Notes under the pieces: model-generated
What the model saw: the letters and a program-made list of their open reading frames with translations, nothing else
Told to the model about the DNA's origin: nothing
Database searches by the model: none
In this document: piece after piece, positions 16,166 through 23,532 of the stretch
Layout of the letters: the number at the start of each line of letters is the position of its first letter
How positions within the stretch are numbered: the stretch's first letter is position 1
NCBI GenBank assembly: GCA_002369135.1
Contig: DFEY01000003.1
Location: 73,853 to 137,852, forward strand
Length of the DNA: 64,000 bases
Reading direction: 5' to 3'
Source of the DNA: Lachnospira sp. UBA3790
GTDB taxonomy: Bacteria > Bacillota > Clostridia > Lachnospirales > Lachnospiraceae
Position numbers and translations under genes: made by a program

Positions 16166-16744
16166 ATGACTATAGAAAATAAAAGAAGAAAATATGCAAT
16201 AGCATATAATATAAAACAGTTTAGAAAACAATTAGGCATTAAACAGTATGAGTTAGCAGATATGCTTAATGTTGCTCCTTCTACAGTTTCAAGTTGGGAA
16301 CAATGCTTAAGCACTCCTGATATTGATACTCTTTATGACTTATGTAAGGTATTTAATGTTGAGATAGAAGAAATAAGTACACTTCCACACTTTATGAATT
16401 CGGAACAAAAAACAAATGAACTCAATACTAACAGTAAGCCATTGGATGAAGATATACATAATTATTTAGAAAAGGAAAAAGAAAAAAGAAAAAAAATAAA
16501 TTTTAGAAAAACAGATAATAATATAAATCAATCCTCAAGAGTTGCTGAAAAAGGGGTTGAATACAAAGTAAATAAAAGGAATGAAGATGGACGTGGGAAA
16601 TCTACTAATTCTGATGAGGAAGAAAATAAAAAAATCAATTATATGCTAGACTTATCACCAATTGAAAAAAGAATAGTATTAGCGTATAGAAAAGGAGAAC
16701 AACTCGACAAACAACTAATAGAAAGGGTTTGTAAAATTAAATAA
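16166..16744 (+). CDS. XRE-family (HTH_3) transcriptional regulator of the island
   Basis: 192 residues from the ATG at 16166, preceded by AGAGGTGAT. Residues about 12-67 form a Cro/C1-type helix-turn-helix: FRKQLGIKQYELADMLNVAP followed by STVSSWEQCLSTPDI. The middle is a charged Lys/Glu linker, and the C-terminus (LDLSPIEKRIVLAYRKGEQL) is a short helical piece, possibly for dimer formation. No LexA-like peptidase domain is visible, so release of repression would need another mechanism. It likely autoregulates through the palindrome overlapping its promoter. A hairpin with seven T at 16853-16882 separates it from the AAA+ operon. Confidence 0.8.
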   Translation: MTIENKRRKYAIAYNIKQFRKQLGIKQYELADMLNVAPSTVSSWEQCLSTPDIDTLYDLCKVFNVEIEEISTLPHFMNSEQKTNELNTNSKPLDEDIHNYLEKEKEKRKKINFRKTDNNINQSSRVAEKGVEYKVNKRNEDGRGKSTNSDEEENKKINYMLDLSPIEKRIVLAYRKGEQLDKQLIERVCKIK

Positions 16745-16852
16745 ATATTTAACTTTTTTGCAATTAAAAATAAATAAAAAGGACTAGCCATAAAGACCAG
16801 CCCTCGAGAATGATAATCATTCCCTGACAAGATGATTATATCATTCTTTAGG

Positions 16853-16882
16853 GTATCCGGTCAATTTTCGGGTACTTTTTTT
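16853..16882 (+). terminator. Terminator or attenuator before the AAA+ operon
   Basis: GTATCCG pairs with CGGGTAC (one G-U pair) and is followed by seven T. An imperfect inverted repeat of GAATGATAATCATTC type lies just upstream (16807-16848). I see no good promoter between this hairpin and the ATG at 16919, so the downstream operon may depend on read-through. Confidence 0.7.
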
Positions 16883-16918
16883 GTGCCCTTAATTTAAAAA
16901 AATGAAAGGGGATTATGT

Positions 16919-18412
16919 ATGTTATATAACTTAGTGGAGGAAATTGTACAATTCTTTAGAGATGAAGGAATAGATGACATAACTGTTAATGGACATAGTA
17001 GAGGGTATTCCATTCATATGAAAGACAAAACAAAATTAATTCGTTTACGAATGCGTGATGAAAAGAAAGTGATTATAACTATCTTTTTGAATGGATATGA
17101 TAATTCTGTTTTCACATATTTTGTTGATATTCAAAATGATCCTACAAACAATTATCCATATCACAAACCTTTATACATCATTAATTCGGATATAAGTCCG
17201 TTTAAAAATAATTCTGTAATACTTACGACAGCATATACATTTAACTTAAATAAAGAATATGATGATTTAAAGTGCTTAAAAGATGAAATTCATGAAGCTG
17301 TCCATTACGCAAGAGAAATAGAAAATTCTGGCTTGGATAATAATAAAAATATTTCTAAACATAAGGAATCAAAACAAAAAAAGAATAATGTTGAGGAGAA
17401 GCCAGAAGAAACAGAAACTGAAAGTAAATATTATGATATTAATACTGCAAGGGAGAGAATTATAAAAGCAAAAGATTTTTTAGAATCTAAAATGGTTGGA
17501 CAGGATGAATATATTAAACATGTTTGTTATATACTTATGCAAATTTTAACTGGAGAAAAAGTTGATAATTCATTTTTTATTGGAAAATCTGGAAGTGGAA
17601 AGACTTATGCTTGGGAATTGTTATGTAAGGATAATGAAAGTCCTATAAAGGATATACTTGGTTATGAACTAATTGATGCTTCTACTATTACAGCAGAGGG
17701 ATATATAGGATGTAATCTAAGTCAAGCATTAACAAACCTAGAGGATAAAATAAGCGAAAAGAAATACTTTATTTTAATTATAGATGAATTTGATAAGGTT
17801 CTTATTGATACAAGTCATAGAAACTATGATAGAGAATTGCAACAGGGTTATTTACAAATCTTAGCTCATGGTGAAGTTCGCCTAAATAAGGAATATAAAA
17901 AATCATTTTCTAAAGAGACTATTGATTTTACGAATATCCCATTAGTTTTGCTTGGGGCATTTCAAAACTATGATTTTTATCATAAAACACCTAATAGAAA
18001 AACAATTGGCTTTTTAGAAAGTGATGAAAGTAATGACTTAAAAGGAAATAACAACCAAAGTATAAGTGAGGAAATACTTAATATGGGTGGTATGCCAGAA
18101 TTAGTTGGAAGAATAACAAACTTTCATCTATTGAATGTTTTGGATGAAAGTATTTTGCGAGATAAATTAAAAGGAGATATAGTCGATACTGCTCGTGAAA
18201 TAACTCAAAAATATAATGTGGGAGTAGAAATAAATAATGATGTGGCAGATTTGATTAATATTGAAGAAGATTTTGGGGCAAGATCAATAAAGACTTGTTT
18301 AAATAAAATATTTAATGCTTCTGTTATGTATGATGTTTCTGTTGAAGGCTCTGATGTTATGATCTCGCTTGATGAAAACAACAATATTATACATTCAAAA
18401 ATAAAACAATAA
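16919..18412 (+). CDS. ClpX-like AAA+ ATPase with novel N-terminal domain
   Basis: 497 residues. Residues 1-145 match nothing I recognise and lack the ClpX zinc finger. From about 170 on it is an AAA+ module of the ClpX/HslU clade: Walker A GKSGSGKT (222-229), a TAEGYIGCNLSQAL segment corresponding to ClpX TEAGYVGEDVE, Walker B ILIIDEFDK (285-293), GGMPELVGRI corresponding to ClpX IPEFIGRL, and a sensor-2 region EEDFGARSIKTCLNKIF. It should be a hexameric ATP-driven remodeller or unfoldase. No IGF-type ClpP-docking loop is obvious, so it may act without ClpP. Ribosome site AAAGGGG. It heads a four-gene operon with gaps of 3-13 bases. Confidence 0.8.
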   Translation: MLYNLVEEIVQFFRDEGIDDITVNGHSRGYSIHMKDKTKLIRLRMRDEKKVIITIFLNGYDNSVFTYFVDIQNDPTNNYPYHKPLYIINSDISPFKNNSVILTTAYTFNLNKEYDDLKCLKDEIHEAVHYAREIENSGLDNNKNISKHKESKQKKNNVEEKPEETETESKYYDINTARERIIKAKDFLESKMVGQDEYIKHVCYILMQILTGEKVDNSFFIGKSGSGKTYAWELLCKDNESPIKDILGYELIDASTITAEGYIGCNLSQALTNLEDKISEKKYFILIIDEFDKVLIDTSHRNYDRELQQGYLQILAHGEVRLNKEYKKSFSKETIDFTNIPLVLLGAFQNYDFYHKTPNRKTIGFLESDESNDLKGNNNQSISEEILNMGGMPELVGRITNFHLLNVLDESILRDKLKGDIVDTAREITQKYNVGVEINNDVADLINIEEDFGARSIKTCLNKIFNASVMYDVSVEGSDVMISLDENNNIIHSKIKQ

Positions 18413-18425
18413 GGAGATTTTAAAA

Positions 18426-18866
18426 ATGAGTTTATTAAAAGACCATTTGGAATATAGTCAAATAGAAGTTAGTGAATTATCAAAACGCTCAGGCGTTTCA
18501 TGTGATTCTATTTTTGATTTGGTAAATGAAAAAATAGAAAGCAATAAAATGAAAATTGAAAAAGCTAAATTACTGGCAGATGCTTTGGGTTACAGTTTAG
18601 ATCAGTTTTATCTACTGTGTACTGATAAGGAGTATGTGTTTTATAAAAACTTATATGGTCGTATTAGTTTTGTAAATGGAAACCCTAAAATAGATATGTT
18701 TAATCTTAAAGATGAAAAGGTTGGAGAAGAAAAATTACCTGATTTAAAAGAATATACTGATTTATTTTTAAATTCTTTAGGGAGATATACTTTAGAGAAA
18801 AAATATAAAGAAAACCAAGAAAAAGAATTGGTTAAAAAATTACATGATAGTAATTGGGAGGTTTAA
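18426..18866 (+). CDS. Small XRE/HTH protein in the AAA+ operon
   Basis: 146 residues. The N-terminal 60 residues have the helix-turn-helix pattern YSQIEVSELSKRSGVSCDSI followed by AKLLADALGYSLDQF, similar to Cro/C1-type repressors. The remainder is charged, with no known domain. It lies 13 bases after the AAA+ gene (AAGGAG ribosome site) and three bases before the first phosphoesterase, whose ribosome site GGGAGG overlaps the last codons here. It could be an adaptor that presents DNA or a partner to the ATPase, or a second regulator; this is inference. Confidence 0.7.
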   Translation: MSLLKDHLEYSQIEVSELSKRSGVSCDSIFDLVNEKIESNKMKIEKAKLLADALGYSLDQFYLLCTDKEYVFYKNLYGRISFVNGNPKIDMFNLKDEKVGEEKLPDLKEYTDLFLNSLGRYTLEKKYKENQEKELVKKLHDSNWEV

Positions 18867-18869
18867 ATT

Positions 18870-19466
18870 ATGATTTATTTTACAAGTGATATTCATTTAG
18901 GTCACGAAAGAGCTATCGAACACAATGATCGCCCTTTTGCTACTATCGAAGAAATGAATGATGCGTTAATAAACAATATAAACGATACTGTTGGCGAAAA
19001 AGACGAATTATGGATTCTTGGAGATTTTGCATTTAAGGTTAAGAGAGATGAGGTTCGAGAGTTTAGAGATAGAATCAAGTGTAAACATGTTCACCTAGTA
19101 AATGGAAACCACGATAAGAACTACTCTAACGATGGTATTTTTGAAACTGTTCAAGATTATAAGAAATTAAAAACACAATATGGAAAATTTATTCTATTCC
19201 ATTATCCAATTTTGGAGTGGAATGCAGGACACTATGGAACAGTTCACTTACACGGACATATTCATTCAAGAGGTGAGTATAATGCAGAAAATTTAAAGAA
19301 AAAATACTGTGATCGCTTTCCAAAGGGACACTTAGTTAAGAACAAAGAGTTAGGGTTAAGAATATATGATGTTGGAGTCGATGCGAATAATTATAAACCA
19401 ATAAGTGTTGATGAAATCGCACAAATTATGAACCTTAGTAAACTAAAAAAATATGAAAACAAATAG
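18870..19466 (+). CDS. Calcineurin-like metallophosphoesterase (first of two)
   Basis: 198 residues with all five metal-binding motifs of the family: D7-x-H9 (FTSDIHLGH), GD at 51-52, GNHD at 79-82, His111 (FILFHYP) and GHIH at 129-132. The compact size and the LVNGNHDKNY/HLHGHIHSRG phrases match phage and plasmid-borne phosphoesterases of unknown substrate. It probably uses two Mn or Fe ions to cut a phosphodiester or phosphomonoester. Translationally linked to the HTH gene. Nine bases separate it from a second, divergent member of the same superfamily. Confidence 0.88.
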   Translation: MIYFTSDIHLGHERAIEHNDRPFATIEEMNDALINNINDTVGEKDELWILGDFAFKVKRDEVREFRDRIKCKHVHLVNGNHDKNYSNDGIFETVQDYKKLKTQYGKFILFHYPILEWNAGHYGTVHLHGHIHSRGEYNAENLKKKYCDRFPKGHLVKNKELGLRIYDVGVDANNYKPISVDEIAQIMNLSKLKKYENK

Positions 19467-19475
19467 AGGTAAAAA

Positions 19476-20168
19476 ATGATTTATATAACAGGTGATACAC
19501 ATAGACGTTTTGGTGGGATATATGGCTTTTGCAATAAACATAAAACATCAAAAGAGGATGTAATAATCATCCTTGGTGATGTTGGTATAAATTATATGCT
19601 TGATGAGAGTGATTATTCTATAAAAAAGCACATTGCAGAATTTCCAATTACATTATTCTGCGTTCATGGGAACCACGAGGAAAGACCATTTAATGTCGAA
19701 GGCTATATTGAACAAAATTGGCACGAAGGAACAGTTTATGTTGATCCAGAATTTCCAAATCAGATTTTTGCGAAAGATGGTGAAATATATAATCTAAATG
19801 GAAAAAGAGTTTTGGTTCTTGGTGGGGCATATAGTGTTGATAAATATTATCGATTAGCTTGTGGGTGGCATTGGTTTGAGAGCGAACAACCAAATGATGA
19901 GATTAAGAAATATGTGGAAGAAAATCTTGAAAAAAATAATTGGGAAGTGGATATAGTTTTATCACATACTTGTCCTTATGATTTTATGCCTAGACATTTA
20001 TTCCTATCCTCGATAGACCAAAACGAAGTTGATTATACAACTGAATTATGGCTTCAAAAAATAGAAAGCAATCTGAAATATGACAAATGGTATTTTGGTC
20101 ATTATCACGATAACTACAAACAAGGAAATGTAATTATGTTATATGAGGATATATTAGAGTTTGAATAG
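19476..20168 (+). CDS. Calcineurin-like metallophosphoesterase (second of two)
   Basis: 230 residues with D7-x-H9 (YITGDTHRRF), GD at 34-35, GNHE at 65-68, a later histidine in VLSHTCPYDF, and GHYH near the C-terminus. It is clearly a different subfamily from its neighbour, with an inserted VLGGAYSVDKYYRL region, so the pair is not a recent duplication. The substrate is unknown. Ribosome site AGAGGT. The presence of two intact phosphoesterases downstream of a ClpX-like ATPase suggests a nucleotide- or nucleic-acid-processing role for the island operon. Confidence 0.88.
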   Translation: MIYITGDTHRRFGGIYGFCNKHKTSKEDVIIILGDVGINYMLDESDYSIKKHIAEFPITLFCVHGNHEERPFNVEGYIEQNWHEGTVYVDPEFPNQIFAKDGEIYNLNGKRVLVLGGAYSVDKYYRLACGWHWFESEQPNDEIKKYVEENLEKNNWEVDIVLSHTCPYDFMPRHLFLSSIDQNEVDYTTELWLQKIESNLKYDKWYFGHYHDNYKQGNVIMLYEDILEFE

Positions 20169-20190
20169 AAATAAATAAGGAGACCAAAGA

Positions 20191-20241
20191 ATGAAAGAAA
20201 AAACGAAGATTATTCAGTGTGCTCAGACTCCAATTGCCTGA
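20191..20241 (+). CDS. Possible 16-residue ORF at the end of the island operon
   Basis: ATG with AAGGAGACC in front encodes MKEKTKIIQCAQTPIA and stops. Its codons form the left arm of the 13-bp hairpin described next. It could be a leader-type peptide or chance. Confidence is low because length alone cannot support it; the ribosome site is the only positive evidence. Confidence 0.3.
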   Translation: MKEKTKIIQCAQTPIA

Positions 20242-20261
20242 GGGCTTTAATAATCTTCGTT
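20202..20261 (+). terminator. Long hairpin after the phosphoesterase operon
   Basis: AACGAAGATTATT (20202-20214) pairs perfectly with AATAATCTTCGTT (20249-20261), with an internal CTCAG/CTGAG stem. There is no T run. A CAGTG just inside can alternatively pair with CACTG just outside. It may protect the mRNA 3' end or terminate. Confidence 0.5.
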
Positions 20262-20531
20262 CCACTGTGATTATAGCATTAGAACAGAGTATGTCAATGC
20301 TTAATTTATATTATAATAGTGTGGTCTTATTCATATATGAATAAATTGCCTGAAAAATGTAATTTCGAGTCACCTCTGAGTCACCTCCGATTCAGTTTTT
20401 ATGAATAATTGAGCGATATATCGATTTTTTAGCGTCCGTAAAATTTCATTAAAAACCGCCATAACACCGATATATAAAAGGATTGTGACGAAAATACCAT
20501 CAATATTGAATTTTTATAAAATTGCATAAAA
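20262..20531. other. Noncoding right end of the island
   Basis: No gene is visible in about 270 bases. It holds a TATAAT at 20312-20317, an 18-base perfect palindrome TTATTCATATATGAATAA at 20327-20344, and the paired GAGTCACCT repeats. This is where an integrase or excisionase gene and its regulatory sites would be expected; only sites remain. Confidence 0.5.
20366..20386 (+). repeat. Paired arm-type-like repeats, right end
   Basis: CGAGTCACCT at 20366 and TGAGTCACCT at 20377, period 11, same orientation as the left-end pair. Confidence 0.6.
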
Positions 20532-20533
20532 AG

Positions 20534-20605
<72 letters not shown>

Positions 20606-20685
20606 TTAGATGCGTTTACACGCAAGAAATATAATACACTAACCAAGTAATTTTGTCAACAAAATCGAGGGCCAAAACAGCCTAA

Positions 20686-21114
20686 TTATTTCTTCAAAAT
20701 CAGTACTAATCCGCCTAAGCAAAGTGCTATTCCAGCAAGCTGTGTTAGGCTAATCTTTTCTTTATATAGCAAGAATCCAACGAATAGAAGCGAGATAGCT
20801 AGAATGATATTTGCAACAAGCGAAGTCATATTTACTTGCCATCCATTTCTAAATGCAAAGATGTATCCAAGTTCTAAACCGATAATAGCAATTCCTAACA
20901 CGAAGGAAGTCCAGTTAAGTTTAGAAAATGATGCTTGTATGGAATTTTCTTTGTGAGTGAATAAGAAAACCACAAAAGTAGATATCATAGCTACTCCGTA
21001 AGTAACAGAGAGTGACAAGAAAGCATTAGCATGATTTGGTGTCTGCTTTGTTGTGATGTTATACACAATGTTTGAAAGTACAATCATTCCTATAGGCCAA
21101 ATATAATTAAACAT
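20686..21114 (-). CDS. Half-size DMT/EamA-like membrane transporter
   Basis: 142 residues with about five hydrophobic helices, matching one EamA repeat of the drug/metabolite transporter superfamily. The C-terminal SLVANIILAISLLFVGFLLY stretch and KISLTQLAGIALCLGGLVLI are typical of the last two helices of an EamA unit. Half-size members function as dimers, as in the SMR group. The substrate is unknown. AAAGGAG lies six bases before the ATG. The gene has its own promoter and a leader with a terminator hairpin and possible alternative pairing, so expression is likely controlled by premature termination. Confidence 0.75.
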   Translation of the reverse strand: MFNYIWPIGMIVLSNIVYNITTKQTPNHANAFLSLSVTYGVAMISTFVVFLFTHKENSIQASFSKLNWTSFVLGIAIIGLELGYIFAFRNGWQVNMTSLVANIILAISLLFVGFLLYKEKISLTQLAGIALCLGGLVLILKK

Positions 21115-21119
21115 AATAA

Positions 21120-21183
21120 CTCCTTTGTGCGGCGAGCAAAAAAATAAGTCAGGACATAGCCTGACTGTCGGTAGGTGCTCACC
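21120..21183 (-). promoter_or_regulatory. Attenuator-like leader of the DMT gene
   Basis: On the minus strand, AGTCAGG/CCTGACT forms a 7-bp stem followed by TTATTTTTTT (21138-21166). Upstream GGTGAGC (21183-21177) can pair with downstream GCTCGCC (21137-21131), which lies between the T run and the ribosome site. This suggests a riboswitch or attenuator. I could not match it to a known class. Confidence 0.5.
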
Positions 21184-21199
21184 CGTTTTATTCGTAAGT

Positions 21200-21228
21200 A
21201 TATTATCAAATAATAATTATAAGGTCAA
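21200..21228 (-). promoter_or_regulatory. Promoter of the DMT gene
   Basis: TTGACC, 17-base spacer, TAATAT on the minus strand, placing the start just before the structured leader. Confidence 0.65.
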
Positions 21229-21285
21229 ACCTTTATAAAAAATGAAAAATTTGATAGTATATATAAGAAATGAAAGGGGATGGCA

Positions 21286-21882
21286 ATGTTTTTAGCAGAT
21301 TCGGTATTTGAACTAGATATACTAGATAAAATTGAAGACATATTTGAGCATGACGTAATGGATACTATAATGAAATTCATCACTCACCTAGGAGATGGTG
21401 GACTTATATGGATTATCATTACACTTTGTTTGCTTATTTCGAAGCAGTACAGGAAACTTGGAATTCTTTGTGCGATAGGATTAATCTTAGGATTGATTAT
21501 TGGAAACGGAATAGTAAAGAATCTAGTTTCGAGAGAAAGACCATTTGAACTAGCCGATAGCATAGACAGAGTTTTCCGAATAAAAATAGATAGGCCAACA
21601 GATAGATCATTCCCATCAGGACATACTCAAGCCTCGTTTATAGTCGCCACTATACTAATGATGGCAAAGAGGAAGTTTGGAATACCAGCTTTAATCTTGG
21701 CGTTTTTAATTGGCTTCTCAAGACTATATTTGAAGGTGCATTTCCCAACAGATGTTTTAGGTGGAATGCTTATGGGAATAGCAATAGGACTAACAGTTTG
21801 GTTTGTATACAAGTGGAAATTTGAAAAGAAGTTTGGCCCAGTAATAAATCCAAACTATAAAAGAAAAAAAGAAGATAAATAA
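21286..21882 (+). CDS. PAP2-family membrane phosphatase
   Basis: 198 residues from the ATG at 21286; the ATG six bases earlier directly touches the AAAGGGG ribosome site, so the later one is better spaced. The three PAP2 motifs are present: KNLVSRERPF, SFPSGHTQAS and SRLYLKVHFPTDV, with the catalytic His in the last. Five to six membrane helices surround them. Likely activities are dephosphorylation of undecaprenyl pyrophosphate or phosphatidic acid at the outer membrane face; BcrC-type recycling is possible but not proven. It is a single-gene unit ended by a strong hairpin. Confidence 0.88.
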   Translation: MFLADSVFELDILDKIEDIFEHDVMDTIMKFITHLGDGGLIWIIITLCLLISKQYRKLGILCAIGLILGLIIGNGIVKNLVSRERPFELADSIDRVFRIKIDRPTDRSFPSGHTQASFIVATILMMAKRKFGIPALILAFLIGFSRLYLKVHFPTDVLGGMLMGIAIGLTVWFVYKWKFEKKFGPVINPNYKRKKEDK

Positions 21883-21890
21883 GTAAAAAT

Positions 21891-21935
21891 AAACTGTCAT
21901 ACGACTAGAACAAACCTAGTGGTATGGCAGTTTTT
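21891..21935 (+). terminator. Terminator after the PAP2 gene
   Basis: An AAACTGTCATAC-ACTAG stem with its complement (one bulge and one G-U pair) is followed by five T. Confidence 0.88.
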
Positions 21936-21940
21936 CATAA

Positions 21941-21969
21941 TTGACTAAACCTAAGTTTTATCATATAAT
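21941..21969 (+). promoter_or_regulatory. Promoter of the SDR gene
   Basis: TTGACT, 17-base spacer, TATAAT; a near-consensus sigma-A promoter about 65 bases before the ATG. Confidence 0.8.
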
Positions 21970-22041
21970 TATTACTGTGTTAATAATTTAACGAACGGTT
22001 TATTTTATTAATCTAAAACTTTTATTTAAAAAGGAGTTATT

Positions 22042-22815
22042 ATGAAGGATTATTTCGATTTTAAGGACAGAGTAGCGATTATAACAGGAAGTTCTGCTGG
22101 ACTTGGTGTGCAGATGGCAAAGGCTCTTGCAAGCAAAGGGTGCAATATAGTGGCTATTGCTAGAAGAGAAGAGTTGGTTAAGCAGGTAGCACAAGAGATA
22201 GCAGATGAGTTTGGTGTTAAAACTTTAGGTATTAGGTGTGACATTACAAACACTGAGGATATTAAAAATGTAGTCAAAGAGACTTTAGATGAGTTTGGAA
22301 AAATTGATATCTTGATTAACAATGCCGGTACTGGTGCAGTGGCTCCAGCTGAAGAAATAAAGGATGACGTGTTTGACTGGGAAATGCAAGTAGACTTAGC
22401 AGGTCCTTTCAAGATGGCGAGAGAGGTAGTGAAAGATGCTATGCTTCCAGCTGGCTATGGAAGAATAATCAACATCGCTTCTATGTACGGTATTGTAGGT
22501 AACAAGGTGGCAGGTTCATCACCATATCATGCAGCTAAGGGTGGTTTGATTAACCTTACTCGTGCGTTAGCGGCAGAGTGGTCTTCAAAGGGCATCACAG
22601 TTAACTGTATTTGTCCTGGTTATTTCTATACGGATCTTACTAAAGAGACTCTTGATACTCCTGAATTTAAGCAGTATGCAGAGTCAGTAATACCGCTAGA
22701 GCGTTATGGAAAAGCAGGAGAGCTTGATACTGCTACACTATTTTTAGCATCAGATATGTCTTCTTATGTAACAGGTGTAATTCTTCCAGTAGACGGAGGT
22801 TATACTTGCGTATAA
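22042..22815 (+). CDS. Short-chain dehydrogenase/reductase (gluconate 5-dehydrogenase/FabG-like)
   Basis: 257 residues, classical SDR length. The nucleotide-binding loop is TGSSAGLG (15-22), the NNAG motif follows at INNAGTGAV, and the catalytic residues are Ser147, Tyr162 and Lys166 (YHAAK). The C-terminal VTGVILPVDGGYT is standard. The overall sequence resembles gluconate 5-dehydrogenase (Gno/IdnO) and other sugar-acid SDRs more than FabG of fatty acid synthesis, and no fab genes are near. It stands alone with its own promoter and terminator, so the substrate cannot be set by context. Confidence 0.88.
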   Translation: MKDYFDFKDRVAIITGSSAGLGVQMAKALASKGCNIVAIARREELVKQVAQEIADEFGVKTLGIRCDITNTEDIKNVVKETLDEFGKIDILINNAGTGAVAPAEEIKDDVFDWEMQVDLAGPFKMAREVVKDAMLPAGYGRIINIASMYGIVGNKVAGSSPYHAAKGGLINLTRALAAEWSSKGITVNCICPGYFYTDLTKETLDTPEFKQYAESVIPLERYGKAGELDTATLFLASDMSSYVTGVILPVDGGYTCV

Positions 22816-22832
22816 ACCAAATAGATTCTTTG

Positions 22833-22870
22833 GCGCAGTATTATTATAAATAGTACTGCGCTTTATTTTT
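22833..22870 (+). terminator. Terminator after the SDR gene
   Basis: GCGCAGTA/TACTGCGC stem with a T-rich tail. Confidence 0.8.
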
Positions 22871-22884
22871 AAGAGAAAGTAATT

Positions 22885-23514
22885 ATGAGTAAATGTGTGA
22901 TAGTGGGTGGAGTTAAGATTAACAACACCGACCAGATAAAAAAATATATAGACGAAACAGATTTTGTGATTGCTTGCGATAGTGGAATTGAATCCTGCAA
23001 AGATATTGGAGTAACGCCAAATTTAATCGTGGGAGATTTTGATTCGCATAAAAAGCCTAACACGGACATTGAGATTATTACATTGCCTACGGCAAAGGAT
23101 GATACAGACACTATGTTTGCTGCAAAGGAAGCGGTGAAGAGAGGCTTCAGTGAAGTGGTCCTTTTAGGCGCGGTGGGAGATAGAATTGACCATACCCTAG
23201 CCAATGTCTATATACTCTCATATTTACAAGATGAGGGAGTAAAAGGAATGATAGTGGATGACTTTTCCGAAATGCTCATAATCAGCGAAAATGGGCAAAA
23301 TATAAGTAGGATAAGTGATAATTATAAGTTTTTTTCACTCCTTTGTTTAGAAGGTAAAGTGGAAGGTGTCACAATAAAAAATGCCAAATTTCCCCTAGAA
23401 AATGGTATAATAACACCTAATCATCAATACGCTACTAGCAACGAAGTCTTGCCAGGAGAAGTGGCAGAAGTGAGTATTGAAAAAGGTAGTGTGCTATTGG
23501 TAAAAGTTTTTTAA
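22885..23514 (+). CDS. thiN: Thiamine pyrophosphokinase
   Basis: 209 residues, typical for TPK. It converts thiamine and ATP to thiamine diphosphate. Recognisable motifs are CDSGIESCKDIGVTPNLIVG followed by DFDSH, LPTAKDDTDTMFA, and GAVGDRIDHTLANV, which hold the metal- and pyrophosphate-binding acids. The C-terminal thiamine-binding strand SNEVLPGEVAEVSIEKGSVL is present. The ribosome site is weak (AGAGAAAG). No other thiamine genes lie near; the usual neighbours rsgA and rpe are absent from the window. Threonine dehydratase starts 18 bases after the stop and may be co-transcribed. Confidence 0.92.
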   Translation: MSKCVIVGGVKINNTDQIKKYIDETDFVIACDSGIESCKDIGVTPNLIVGDFDSHKKPNTDIEIITLPTAKDDTDTMFAAKEAVKRGFSEVVLLGAVGDRIDHTLANVYILSYLQDEGVKGMIVDDFSEMLIISENGQNISRISDNYKFFSLLCLEGKVEGVTIKNAKFPLENGIITPNHQYATSNEVLPGEVAEVSIEKGSVLLVKVF

Positions 23515-23532
23515 TAAATTGGAGAAGCTTAA

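Noticed and set aside
21120..21183. Known guanidine-I, -II or -III, PreQ1 or fluoride riboswitch
   Set aside because: The conserved core bases of these classes as I recall them are not present; only a generic terminator plus competing pairing is seen.
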